Notes: generated by a model from the sequence alone, not told the origin. Numbered from the stretch's first letter, positions 1 to 6,224 are shown. The stretch is DNA of 15,487 nucleotides from Berkiella_A sp050252335 (GCA_050252335.1 JBFWLB010000058.1:1-15487), one strand, 5' to 3'. Numbers and translations: made by a program.

Positions 1-111
1 ACCATAATGACTGTGATAGAAACTGCCAAACAACAGAAGCAAAACCTAACTTTGTTTATACGCAATTTGCTAGAAAATGAAAAGTGTGATGAAATGGTCG
101 GTTGCCTTTAA
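1..111 (+). pseudogene. C-terminal end of an IS66-family transposase (TnpC), cut by the window edge
   Basis: The frame is open from base 1 to TAA at 109-111 and reads TIMTVIETAKQQKQNL and onward. This aligns with the C-terminal end of IS66 TnpC proteins, where a similar segment (AAxIYSLIETAKxNG) follows the conserved NNAAERAxRPxALGRKNW block. The same TIMT codons occur in the oppositely oriented tnpC remnant at 904-915, which supports the family call. A terminal-repeat-like sequence follows directly at 112-124. Whether the gene upstream is a full copy or another fragment cannot be seen. Expected role: DDE transposase of an IS66 element. Confidence 0.6.
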
Positions 112-124
112 TCCGGACGGTTAC
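112..124 (+). repeat. Right terminal inverted repeat of IS66-like element
   Basis: Read from the outside inwards this end is GTAACCGTCCGGA. IS66-family termini start with GTAA. It begins directly after the transposase stop codon. A related sequence, GTATCCGTCC, lies at 1646-1637 outside the second IS66 remnant and matches it in 9 of 10 positions, so the two ends probably come from related elements. The flanking octamers (125-132 and 1647-1654) are unlike, so they do not form one target duplication. Confidence 0.55.
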
Positions 125-140
125 CACGCGCCCATTCGTG

Positions 141-168
141 ATTGCATAGTATAAGTGTACTATGCAAT
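141..168. terminator. Perfect 11-bp hairpin directly after the antitoxin stop codon
   Basis: The arms ATTGCATAGTA (141-151) and TACTATGCAAT (158-168) are exact reverse complements around a 6-nt loop. The hairpin abuts the antitoxin stop codon (169-171, - strand) and follows the IS66 end on the + strand, so it could stop transcription from either side. No proper T-tract follows on either strand, so intrinsic termination is uncertain. It could instead protect the mRNA 3' end or be a remnant of an insertion. Confidence 0.4.
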
Positions 169-456
169 TTATTGCAGCGTAATATGTATTTTCTTTCCGG
201 TAAGTTCTGCTGCTTTTGCCAACGTATGCAATGTTACGGACGTATTTTCTGGATCTAATAAACGATCTAAGCCAGAGCGACTAGTTCCAAGAATTTGAGC
301 CATGTCAGTCTTTGTCATGATTTTATTGTCAATTTGTTGTTGCAATAAATAAGCAATAATGCGCTTAATTGCTTCAATTTCAGTGGGTGCAAGAAGATTT
401 TCCTCTTCAAGAAAATCATCAAAACTGGAACCAATATGTTTGTTTTTACTAACCAT
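169..456 (-). CDS. higA: HigA-type antitoxin, XRE-family HTH protein
   Basis: This 95-residue protein has a helix-turn-helix around residues 47-68 (MTKTDMAQILGTSRSGLDRLL). It is the partner protein usually found after Gp49-like (DUF891) toxins. The antitoxin binds and neutralises the toxin and, in this family, represses the operon promoter through the HTH. It overlaps the toxin gene by 8 nt (449-456), typical of co-translated modules, with the toxin first as in higBA. A strong Shine-Dalgarno AAGGAGG lies at 472-466, 9 nt before the ATG, in contrast to the toxin, which has none. The probable operator is at 809-826. Confidence 0.85.
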   Translation of the reverse strand: MVSKNKHIGSSFDDFLEEENLLAPTEIEAIKRIIAYLLQQQIDNKIMTKTDMAQILGTSRSGLDRLLDPENTSVTLHTLAKAAELTGKKIHITLQ

Positions 457-799
457 TATGTTTAACCTCCTTCATTCGTTTTAATGCAGTCTCAATGTCT
501 TGGGGAGGCGTTTTTTGTGATTTTTTTATAAACCCATGCAATAAGATCATTGAGTTATTATGCATAAAGAATATAACTCTCGCTATTTTGTTTGATTTCA
601 AGTTGCTTCTTACTTCCCATAAACCCTTGTCTAGATTTCTAACCAGTGGCATACCTAAAGGCCAGCCTAGCTGAACAGTTTTAATATCTTCGCCGATAAT
701 TTTCTTCTCATCTCTAGACAACGCTTGTAGCCATTCACGTACAGGCTCGTTCCCTTTCGAGGTTTGATAAAAATGGGCTTTTAATCCTTTAAATATCAT
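449..799 (-). CDS. higB: HigB-type toxin, RelE/ParE superfamily, Gp49-like
   Basis: This 116-residue protein is close to the Gp49-like/HigB consensus: the GNEPVREWL segment near residues 16-24, GEDIKTVQLGWPLGMPL around 36-52, GLWEVRSNL at 59-67, a strand IARVIFF at 72-78, and LLHGFIKKSQKTP near 86-98. Toxins of this family are ribosome-dependent mRNA endonucleases that inhibit translation until bound by HigA. Length is normal and no disruption is seen, so the module looks functional. A consensus promoter lies so close upstream that the ATG at 799 is predicted to be at or within 1-2 nt of the mRNA start. It sits between two IS66 fragments, suggesting acquisition with mobile DNA. Confidence 0.85.
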   Translation of the reverse strand: MIFKGLKAHFYQTSKGNEPVREWLQALSRDEKKIIGEDIKTVQLGWPLGMPLVRNLDKGLWEVRSNLKSNKIARVIFFMHNNSMILLHGFIKKSQKTPPQDIETALKRMKEVKHNG

Positions 800-806
800 A
801 ATTCAA

Positions 807-835
807 ATTGTACCAATTATGGTACATACTGTCAA
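807..835 (-). promoter_or_regulatory. Sigma-70 promoter of the higBA operon
   Basis: On the - strand TTGACA (835-830) is followed by a 17-nt spacer and TACAAT (812-807). The -35 is perfect and the -10 matches the consensus in 5 of 6 positions. Transcription would begin near 800-799, on the toxin start codon (799-797), leaving essentially no 5' leader. The palindrome at 809-826 fills the spacer and part of the -10. Confidence 0.75.
809..826. promoter_or_regulatory. Palindromic operator overlapping the higBA promoter
   Basis: TGTACC and GGTACA form a perfect 6-bp inverted repeat separated by AATTAT. It covers most of the spacer and the upstream part of the -10 hexamer of the higBA promoter. 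This is the expected place for autorepression by the HTH antitoxin or the toxin-antitoxin complex. Binding has not been shown; the assignment rests on symmetry and position. Confidence 0.65.
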
Positions 836-1290
836 ATATAGTATATATCCTTATTATCTGCATGATTTTTATAAGCTTTTAGAGCAATTACACATATCTT
901 TGAAGTCATTATGGTTGCTGCGGTTCTAGCGTCGTCATTTGATCCTGCAAAGATCCAATTTTTCCTACCCAAAGCTATTGGTCTCATAGCACGTTCCGCA
1001 GCATTATTATCGATATCTAAATAACCATAATCACAATAGATAATAAGCTCATTCCAAAATTTCAGCGCATATTTGATGGCACGTGCAAAATGACACTTCG
1101 GTATCAAAAGCTTGATTTGTTGCTTCAGCCAAGCATTGAACTCATTTAATATTGGTTTGGCTAGACGCTGTCTAAACTGTGATTTCTGCTCATCTGGCAA
1201 TTCTTTAATCTGATACAATTTTATGCAAAGAGGCTTCACTAATGGTTGAATCAAAGAAGAAATGACGACCGTTCTTAAGGACAACTTCAC
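832..1290 (-). pseudogene. IS66-family transposase TnpC, C-terminal fragment
   Basis: The 152-codon frame carries the C-terminal part of IS66 TnpC: QRLAKPILNEFNAWL, then AIKYALKFWNELIIYCDYG, and the hallmark DNNAAERAMRPIALGRKNW with FAGS. Full TnpC proteins are about 500 residues, so roughly the first 70% is missing. TnpC similarity starts only near 1220; the frame before this is out of phase with tnpA and not meaningful. Similarity ends at 904, after codons for TIMT, and the remaining 23 codons are unrelated to TnpC and run into the higBA promoter. The expected continuation (VIETAKQQ...) is found instead on the + strand from base 13. It cannot be an active transposase. Confidence 0.85.
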
Positions 1291-1564
1291 AGATAGTTTC
1301 GCGCCCCGTAAATGCTAATCCCGTTGGTGACCATTTATCATATTTGAGTTTGACGGCTTGAAACTTCCAATAGGACTCTTTGAACTGGCGCTTTTCATCT
1401 GTGTCTTTGCTTGCGTAATAAAACAGTTTAACCCATTGATCAAATTGAGCCTGGTCTAAACCATTTCTCTCACAAAATTTAGGCAGGCTAATGTCTGTTG
1501 ATTGATACAGTCTAACTGCCTTATCCCAAAATTTGAGATCGTGTTTATTATCTTGTATTGTCAT
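1205..1564 (-). CDS. IS66-family accessory protein TnpA
   Basis: The 119-residue protein has the layout of IS66 TnpA: an N-terminal helix-turn-helix region (FWDKAVRLYQSTDISLPKFCERNGLDQAQFDQWV, from about residue 12) and a small C-terminal beta segment (ICEVVLKNGRHFFFDSTISEASLHKIV, from about residue 90). Length is normal for the family. TnpA is needed with TnpB and TnpC for transposition. tnpB is absent and tnpC is truncated, its frame overlapping the end of this gene, so an internal deletion has joined tnpA to late tnpC near 1205-1230. The protein may still be made but is an orphan. A GGGG stretch a few bases upstream of ATG 1564 is a modest ribosome site. Confidence 0.65.
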   Translation of the reverse strand: MTIQDNKHDLKFWDKAVRLYQSTDISLPKFCERNGLDQAQFDQWVKLFYYASKDTDEKRQFKESYWKFQAVKLKYDKWSPTGLAFTGRETICEVVLKNGRHFFFDSTISEASLHKIVSD

Positions 1565-1636
1565 GTTAACGCCCCACGTTGAAAAGGAGCGCTAAGTCTG
1601 ACATTACAGTTCAGGACTTTGAAGGTGAGGTATTTT

Positions 1637-1646
1637 GGACGGATAC
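1637..1646 (-). repeat. Outer terminal repeat of the IS66 remnant
   Basis: On the - strand the element begins GTATCCGTCC at 1646, matching in 9 of 10 positions the outward-in end at 124-112. It lies about 80 bp upstream of the tnpA start, as expected for an IS66 left end. The element inserted about 15 bp beyond the stop codon of the small Cys/His gene at 1661. Confidence 0.45.
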
Positions 1647-1660
1647 GGATTATAGATCTT

Positions 1661-1894
1661 CTACCTGATTAATATATTCATTATCTTATTTTGCAGAGCG
1701 GTGAGTTTTGATATGTCATTTTGTAGAATTTTTTTTGCACATACCATGCAATAATGATTCCAGCTACGCTGATTCTTAATTTTTAACCTTTGCTCACCAG
1801 CACATATTTGATGTTGCTTATTGGCGCGACAATTATGCGTTCGTTTGGCTGTGTCAAGTTCAGTTTTAATAGTAATAGATTTCATTCTAGTCAT
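1661..1894 (-). CDS. Small Cys/His-rich (zinc-finger-like) protein coupled to the helicase
   Basis: I chose the ATG at 1894, giving 77 residues. AAAGAGG just upstream has good spacing, and the start overlaps the helicase stop (1889-1887) by 8 nt in the context ATGACTAG. A longer frame from 1924 exists but lies inside the helicase gene. Possible metal ligands are C22, H28, C31, H47, C49 and C52, with the core CAGEQRLKIKNQRSWNHYCMVC. The arrangement (Cys, then GExRL, then W-HxxC) recalls short treble-clef or PARP-like zinc fingers, though the first Cys pair is widely spaced. The overlap suggests co-expression and possibly physical partnership with the helicase. Specific function is unknown. Confidence 0.6.
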   Translation of the reverse strand: MTRMKSITIKTELDTAKRTHNCRANKQHQICAGEQRLKIKNQRSWNHYCMVCAKKILQNDISKLTALQNKIMNILIR

Positions 1895-3701
1895 TGAAAA
1901 CCTCTTTAATAGCTGCCATAACAATTTCAGAAAAGCTATTTTCGATACTCTCTAAGTCCTCTTTATTGAAATTGTGTCTATCATTAGAACCGCGATTGAC
2001 ATGTTTATTAACATGACGATCAATGGCAGACTTCACTATAATAAAATTTGATTTATTGAGGCGTTTTTTATCTAATTCTTTGCCTTCATGACTTAAAGAT
2101 CGTGCAGATAAGATTTGACTTACTTCTGTTTTAATGCGTAAATTTAAACTAAAGCGTTTTGCTTGACGCCTCTTGGCTTTTGGTACGTGTATTCGCTCTA
2201 ATTCTTCATAAACAGGAATGAGCTGCTCTACAGTATAGCCCTTAGCGAGAAGGAGTTTTAATGCATTCATAGCCTCTGTATCCTCTTTTATAAGTGGAAT
2301 TACTTCAAGCTGTACAGAAGCTTGGCTAGAAATTGTATAAGTTGTATTTTCATTAAGCTCTTTCACTTCAGGTACGATTTCTAATTCATCCACTGAGCTG
2401 AAATTAAGCTCCTGCATCGGTAGTAAAGTATCAAAATATTCTTGATCTGCCTTGCTGAAATTTTGAAAATCAGCCCAACGGCTAGCTATATTAGATCCAG
2501 CATGAAATATAACCGTTCCTCTATTAAGTTTGTCCCCAGGTGAATCTTGTTTTATAACCCGCATAATTCGACCAACGAATTGTACGAATGGTGACAAATT
2601 TGAGAAAATGCTAAATACCGCGGCAACGGCTAAGAAAGGATGATCAAATCCCTCCCCTAATTTCCTAACTTGTATAATTACATCTAGGGCATGATTATCT
2701 AATTTTCTCATAACGCGTTGATTGGCAGTACCCTCTTCAAGAGAATGCACATAATCCGCATTCAGGCCTCGCTCACGATACGCTTCAACGATTTGAATAC
2801 AATGTTGGCGGTTAAGAGCAGAAGCAATTATTTTCAGACGTTGTTCTCCTGTGCTTTCGCGTAATTTTCTTAGCTCTCTAATTGATGCATCAACAATCGT
2901 ATTTAATGTTTCTGCAGATGTAACGATGCTGCGCCTAAAACTTGAATCTTCTTCACCTAGTCTACGAACTTCATCAAGGTCTACCTCTATTTCTTGGTCA
3001 TCTTCTTTGCGAATATAGCGCAAAGTTTTTGGATTCAACACAATAGCTTTAAGTTGCTTAACATAACCTTCTTGAATCGCTTGATAGACTGGAAAAGAAT
3101 AAAGTATTCGCCCTGCCATAATTTTCCCATCTGATCGTAAAGGCGTTGCGCTAAAATTAACAACTCTTGCTTTGGGAAACTTTTCTTTTAATGTTGTCCA
3201 ACTTTCAGCTACATTATGGTGTCCCTCATCAAATAAAATAAGATCAAAAAAATCATCTGCTAGTGCTTGTAACCAGCGATTCTCAGGGCCTTGTAATTGC
3301 TGAATATTTGTTATTACAACATCTGCCTCGTTAAGATCTGATAAATTAGTAGTATTACCTCTTATTTCAACTGGTTCAGGATAAATAGTACTTTTTAATA
3401 CATTGCATTTTGTATAAAACATATTTGGCGAGGATGGATTAAAAATCTCATAAAGTTGCTTTGCGATATTTACATTAGGTGCGACAACAAGGGTACGCTT
3501 AGACCTAAATACAAATGGAGCCAATGCAATACAACCTGACTTTCCGCAACCAACGGGTAAAACGATTCCGACTTCAAGATCTGTTTGATTAAGACTGCGC
3601 GCATATGCTGCAAGTTGCTCATATGATTCTTGTTGTGGTTTGCGAATAAGTGGATTGTCTCGAACTAATGGTATTTGAGTCTGAAATAGATTATCTTTCA
3701 T
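1887..3701 (-). CDS. SF2 DEAD/DEAH-box helicase (Res/SSL2-like), accessory
   Basis: The 604-residue protein has all core SF2 motifs: motif I LPVGCGKSG (48-56), Ia VVAPN (72-76), II DEGHH (158-162), III SAT (184-186), V LGEGFDHP (348-355) and VI QFVGRIMR (374-381). It should couple ATP hydrolysis to DNA or RNA translocation. The architecture resembles type III restriction Res subunits or XPB-like helicases, but I see no nuclease motif; residues from about 430 to the end form an unassigned, basic tail. AAGGA lies 5 nt before ATG 3701. It is translationally coupled to the small Cys/His gene and divergent from an XRE regulator across a palindrome. Helicases in such settings often belong to defence or mobile-element modules; this is inference. 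Confidence 0.8.
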   Translation of the reverse strand: MKDNLFQTQIPLVRDNPLIRKPQQESYEQLAAYARSLNQTDLEVGIVLPVGCGKSGCIALAPFVFRSKRTLVVAPNVNIAKQLYEIFNPSSPNMFYTKCNVLKSTIYPEPVEIRGNTTNLSDLNEADVVITNIQQLQGPENRWLQALADDFFDLILFDEGHHNVAESWTTLKEKFPKARVVNFSATPLRSDGKIMAGRILYSFPVYQAIQEGYVKQLKAIVLNPKTLRYIRKEDDQEIEVDLDEVRRLGEEDSSFRRSIVTSAETLNTIVDASIRELRKLRESTGEQRLKIIASALNRQHCIQIVEAYRERGLNADYVHSLEEGTANQRVMRKLDNHALDVIIQVRKLGEGFDHPFLAVAAVFSIFSNLSPFVQFVGRIMRVIKQDSPGDKLNRGTVIFHAGSNIASRWADFQNFSKADQEYFDTLLPMQELNFSSVDELEIVPEVKELNENTTYTISSQASVQLEVIPLIKEDTEAMNALKLLLAKGYTVEQLIPVYEELERIHVPKAKRRQAKRFSLNLRIKTEVSQILSARSLSHEGKELDKKRLNKSNFIIVKSAIDRHVNKHVNRGSNDRHNFNKEDLESIENSFSEIVMAAIKEVFND

Positions 3702-3773
3702 AAAATTCCTTCTATCGCTATTTTTAACCTAACGTCGTATTGTGATATGAGGTGATAACAAAATACTGTAAAC

Positions 3774-3800
3774 TTCTGTTAACAAATTTTGTCAACAGAA
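3774..3800. promoter_or_regulatory. 27-bp palindrome between helicase and XRE gene (probable operator)
   Basis: The arms TTCTGTTAACAAA (3774-3786) and TTTGTCAACAGAA (3788-3800) match in 12 of 13 positions around a single central base. It lies 72 bp upstream of the helicase start and just before the XRE gene, the normal place for an XRE operator controlling a divergent pair. A - strand TTGACA (3795-3790) sits within it, with a weak TTTACA -10 after 17 nt. On the + strand TATACT (3808-3813) is a good -10 for the XRE gene. Confidence 0.6.
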
Positions 3801-3851
3801 AATTAATTATACTATAGGTTAAGGGAGCATGCTGGATGGAGCCAATCGGAG

Positions 3852-4133
3852 TTGGCCAGAAGAGTTGGTATCACTAGAGCTGCTTTAAGCTTAATAGAGA
3901 AAGGCGAACGCATACCCTCTTTAGTCGTAGCGCAAAAAATTTCCTATACCTTAGGAATAACTGTCGAAGAACTTATGACTGAGCATTCAGAAAAAAAAAT
4001 GGATGATATTACCTTTAAAATATTTTGGCACAAATATAGGCATATTAATGATTTAGCTTTAGAGGATCAGAGAAAAATTGAAGAGTTTATTATATTGTTC
4101 AAAGAAGCAAGCTCTCTAAAAGAGAGCAAATAA
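3852..4133 (+). CDS. XRE-family HTH regulator, N-terminus apparently damaged
   Basis: The first available start codon is TTG 3852, giving 93 residues beginning ARRVGITRAALSLIEKGERIPS, which is helices 2-4 of an HTH_3 domain. The same frame upstream is open back to 3807 and encodes RLREHAGWSQSEL, the missing helix 1, but has no ATG, GTG or TTG. A TAA at 3804-3806 separates it from a further in-frame TTG at 3789. Either a nonsense change removed the natural start, or a non-standard start is used. The C-terminal half (ITFKIFWHKYRHINDLALEDQ) is a helical tail of unknown role. By position it would control the divergent helicase operon through the 27-bp palindrome. Confidence 0.6.
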   Translation: MARRVGITRAALSLIEKGERIPSLVVAQKISYTLGITVEELMTEHSEKKMDDITFKIFWHKYRHINDLALEDQRKIEEFIILFKEASSLKESK

Positions 4134-4176
4134 TATTATTAGCTAAGTCAACTTTCCTTTGGGGTTCAATCATACT

Positions 4177-5472
4177 TTATAGCGATAGTATAAACTCAAA
4201 TCCCTGCATTTCTTCTAATTGGAATTTTGGTTCAATCAACAAATGCGCATTTTGATGAGGGCAATGAATGTTTGTTTTAAATGGCGCACATTCATTATCA
4301 TTAATAAAAATATTCGGCTGAGAATATACATTGATTACATCAGATGCATGGATTGGCTTTTGCGCATTATCAGCACTTTTTTCCATATAATTAATACTAT
4401 CTGTAATGTCTAATTGCGTAGGTTGTAACCCTATTGAAAACTCATCTGCATGCAAAGAATTTTCAAAAATATAGAGCGTATCATTTGTCTCTTTTGAATA
4501 ATCGGTATTCCCCATTATTTTTTCTAATTTAGTGTCTATTTTGTTATGCTCGGAAATGTTATTACTTAATTTTACATCTGATAGAATGTGAATGCCTGTG
4601 GCATCTGAGCAATAAGATACCGTTCCTGGTTTATCGTACTCATGCCCGACTATTGCTGCAAATTTTGAGTATTCAAATATCTCATTTTTATGCTCATTAA
4701 GAAACAAAGCGACCGATTCTTTGTCTTCGATCTTATTATAAAAAAACTCAAATAGCTTAATTTTATTACCAGGGCTGTAACCGTGACCATGTTGTAGTGC
4801 TAGGCTGCACATCTCGTTATAAATAGCAAGTTCTTCAACATATTTGTTTGTAATGAGATATTCACAGAAATTCAAATGAGTACTATGTAATAATTTTTGT
4901 TGATACTTTATAGGGATCGATTCAGGTTGCGATAATAATAAATCAACAAGCCCCCATCCAACATTATCAAGATTATTAGATTTGTGAAGACCATATCCCT
5001 TATATAGGTAAATTATAAGGTCACACTCTAGTCGAGAAAAATTTTCTGTATTTATGTGGGGGACAATAGATTCAATGCATTCCTTAAATTTACCACTGCA
5101 ATCTATAAAAAGATATTTTTCACTTATTTCCTTTCCAATAATTATAGTTTCTGAATAATCAAGCAAGACACGTACTAGATCATAATCATTTTTCTTAATT
5201 GCCATGTCGATAGGTTTAGCGTAACCCTTCTTGCATGAGGCTTCGATTGACAAATCAATATTGGGAACATAATCTAAAAAATTTTTAATTTCTTGTGTGC
5301 TCCACTTTTCCCCTATTGCATACATTAATGGCGTGGCTCCTTGCTCGTTTTTTATATTTATATCTCCACCTAAATTCACGTATGTCATAATTCCATAGAT
5401 ATCTTTATTCTTAATTGCGTCAAAAATATTAATTTTTTGAACTGAGTTAGGACTGCAATCATTGTTAGGCAT
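4177..5472 (-). CDS. Ankyrin-repeat protein, candidate host-directed effector
   Basis: I start at ATG 5472 (MPNNDCSPN), giving 431 residues; the upstream extension in frame is low-complexity and shows no ribosome site. Degenerate ankyrin repeats occupy about residues 14-110: INIFDAIKNKDIYGIMTYVN, GGDININ-type turn with GATPLMYAIG, and AKPIDMAIKKNDYDLVRVLL. The rest is unlike any family I recognise and has no signal peptide or membrane segment. Ankyrin proteins bind other proteins, and many secreted effectors of Legionella and Coxiella carry them. The C-terminus (EPKFQLEEMQGFEFILSL) is hydrophobic and contains Glu pairs, only loosely like a type IVB secretion tail. The gene converges with the XRE gene and lies beside a repeat cluster. 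Confidence 0.7.
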   Translation of the reverse strand: MPNNDCSPNSVQKINIFDAIKNKDIYGIMTYVNLGGDINIKNEQGATPLMYAIGEKWSTQEIKNFLDYVPNIDLSIEASCKKGYAKPIDMAIKKNDYDLVRVLLDYSETIIIGKEISEKYLFIDCSGKFKECIESIVPHINTENFSRLECDLIIYLYKGYGLHKSNNLDNVGWGLVDLLLSQPESIPIKYQQKLLHSTHLNFCEYLITNKYVEELAIYNEMCSLALQHGHGYSPGNKIKLFEFFYNKIEDKESVALFLNEHKNEIFEYSKFAAIVGHEYDKPGTVSYCSDATGIHILSDVKLSNNISEHNKIDTKLEKIMGNTDYSKETNDTLYIFENSLHADEFSIGLQPTQLDITDSINYMEKSADNAQKPIHASDVINVYSQPNIFINDNECAPFKTNIHCPHQNAHLLIEPKFQLEEMQGFEFILSL

Positions 5473-5835
5473 GATGAATTCTCGTAATGTAATTATGGTA
5501 AAAATATCGGTTCCACAGGGAATAATGCATCTGCACATATATGTCAATATGCAGAAATATTGCACGGATTATACATGCCCAACTCTCAATATCAATAAAA
5601 ATTCATCAAATATCAGGTTTTTTAATATTTTTGGTGTGGCGCTTTATTGCTGTGTGGTTTTTGGGCGAGAATCAACGTTAAAGAGAAATTTATTGTCGTA
5701 CACATTTGTGGTTGGAATAGAATTTTGTGTTTAACACCCACCAAGCGCCACTCAAAAGCCGGATTCAAGCGATGTCTGGCCACATAATTGTGCAAGGGGA
5801 AGAGCAATGGGTCTAAATCTTTCTTGGCTTTGCCC

Positions 5836-5858
5836 TTCTCTCTTTACGAAAGAGAGAA
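5836..5858. repeat. Perfect 10-bp inverted repeat, 3-nt loop
   Basis: TTCTCTCTTT (5836-5845) and AAAGAGAGAA (5849-5858) are exact reverse complements around ACG. On the + strand a short AATTTATT run follows, not a strict T-tract. It is close to the nested element at 5883 and may belong to the same repeat cluster rather than terminating a gene. Confidence 0.5.
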
Positions 5859-5882
5859 AATTTATTCGCTGCGCTCATATCA

Positions 5883-5958
5883 TGTAGGGGCGGACCGCTG
5901 TGTCCGCCCTCTTTTCCTATGAATGTAAGACGGGCCGGCACAGAGACCGGCCCCTACA
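5883..5958. repeat. 76-bp nested inverted-repeat element (REP/MITE-like)
   Basis: The outer arms TGTAGGGGC (5883-5891) and GCCCCTACA (5950-5958) are exact reverse complements. Inside are two separate hairpins: GGGCGGAC (5888-5895) with GTCCGCCC (5902-5909), and GGGCCGG (5932-5938) with CCGGCCC (5947-5953). The element is far more GC-rich than its surroundings. The structure resembles dispersed palindromic units (REP/BIME) or a small non-autonomous transposon, but copy number cannot be seen here. Confidence 0.6.
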
Positions 5959-6224
5959 ATAGATAAAACGATATTATTAACCCTCACCTGCCTTCGCTGA
6001 AGCTACGGCATGGTTGCCCCGCTGGCATTCGCTTCTATTTACCCTATAGGTAGTAGGTCTTTTGGCTATAGGTTTTATTGTTGATATATCCAGTTTTATT
6101 GATGTTAATCAGCAATTTGCAATTACACAGTCCTACAATTCCATCGACACACGAAAATTTGGAAGGTAATATAGTTGAATACATAACAAATTATTGCTTT
6201 CTGCAATAGCGCGAGAAGTTGTAT

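Larger units (their letters stand above)
5480..6220. other. Gene-free stretch rich in inverted and probably dispersed repeats
   Basis: I see no convincing gene here. The stretch contains a GC-rich segment within AT-rich surroundings: a hairpin at 5836-5858, the nested element at 5883-5958, and a CTTCGCTGAAG-containing segment near 5993-6003 that reads like common intergenic repeat DNA. Frames that remain open (for example 5622-5807, - strand) contain no recognisable domain and appear to be read through the repeats. A TATTGC/GCAATA 6-bp hairpin (6192-6208) sits just before the kinase ribosome site. Confidence 0.55.

Noticed and set aside
125..1654. A target-site duplication joining the two IS66 outer ends as one composite transposon
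   Set aside because: The octamers outside the two ends (125-132 and 1647-1654) are different, and the ends do not face as needed for a composite unit.
4177..4240. A Dot/Icm E-block at the ankyrin protein C-terminus
   Set aside because: Only a single EE pair is present near the end, too little for the usual Glu-rich signal.
5462..5734. A 90-codon + strand frame overlapping the ankyrin gene start
   Set aside because: It starts antisense to the ankyrin gene, has unusual composition and no domain.
5622..5807. A 61-codon - strand frame in the repeat cluster
   Set aside because: No ribosome site or domain; it runs through repeat-like DNA and has no neighbour it could belong with.
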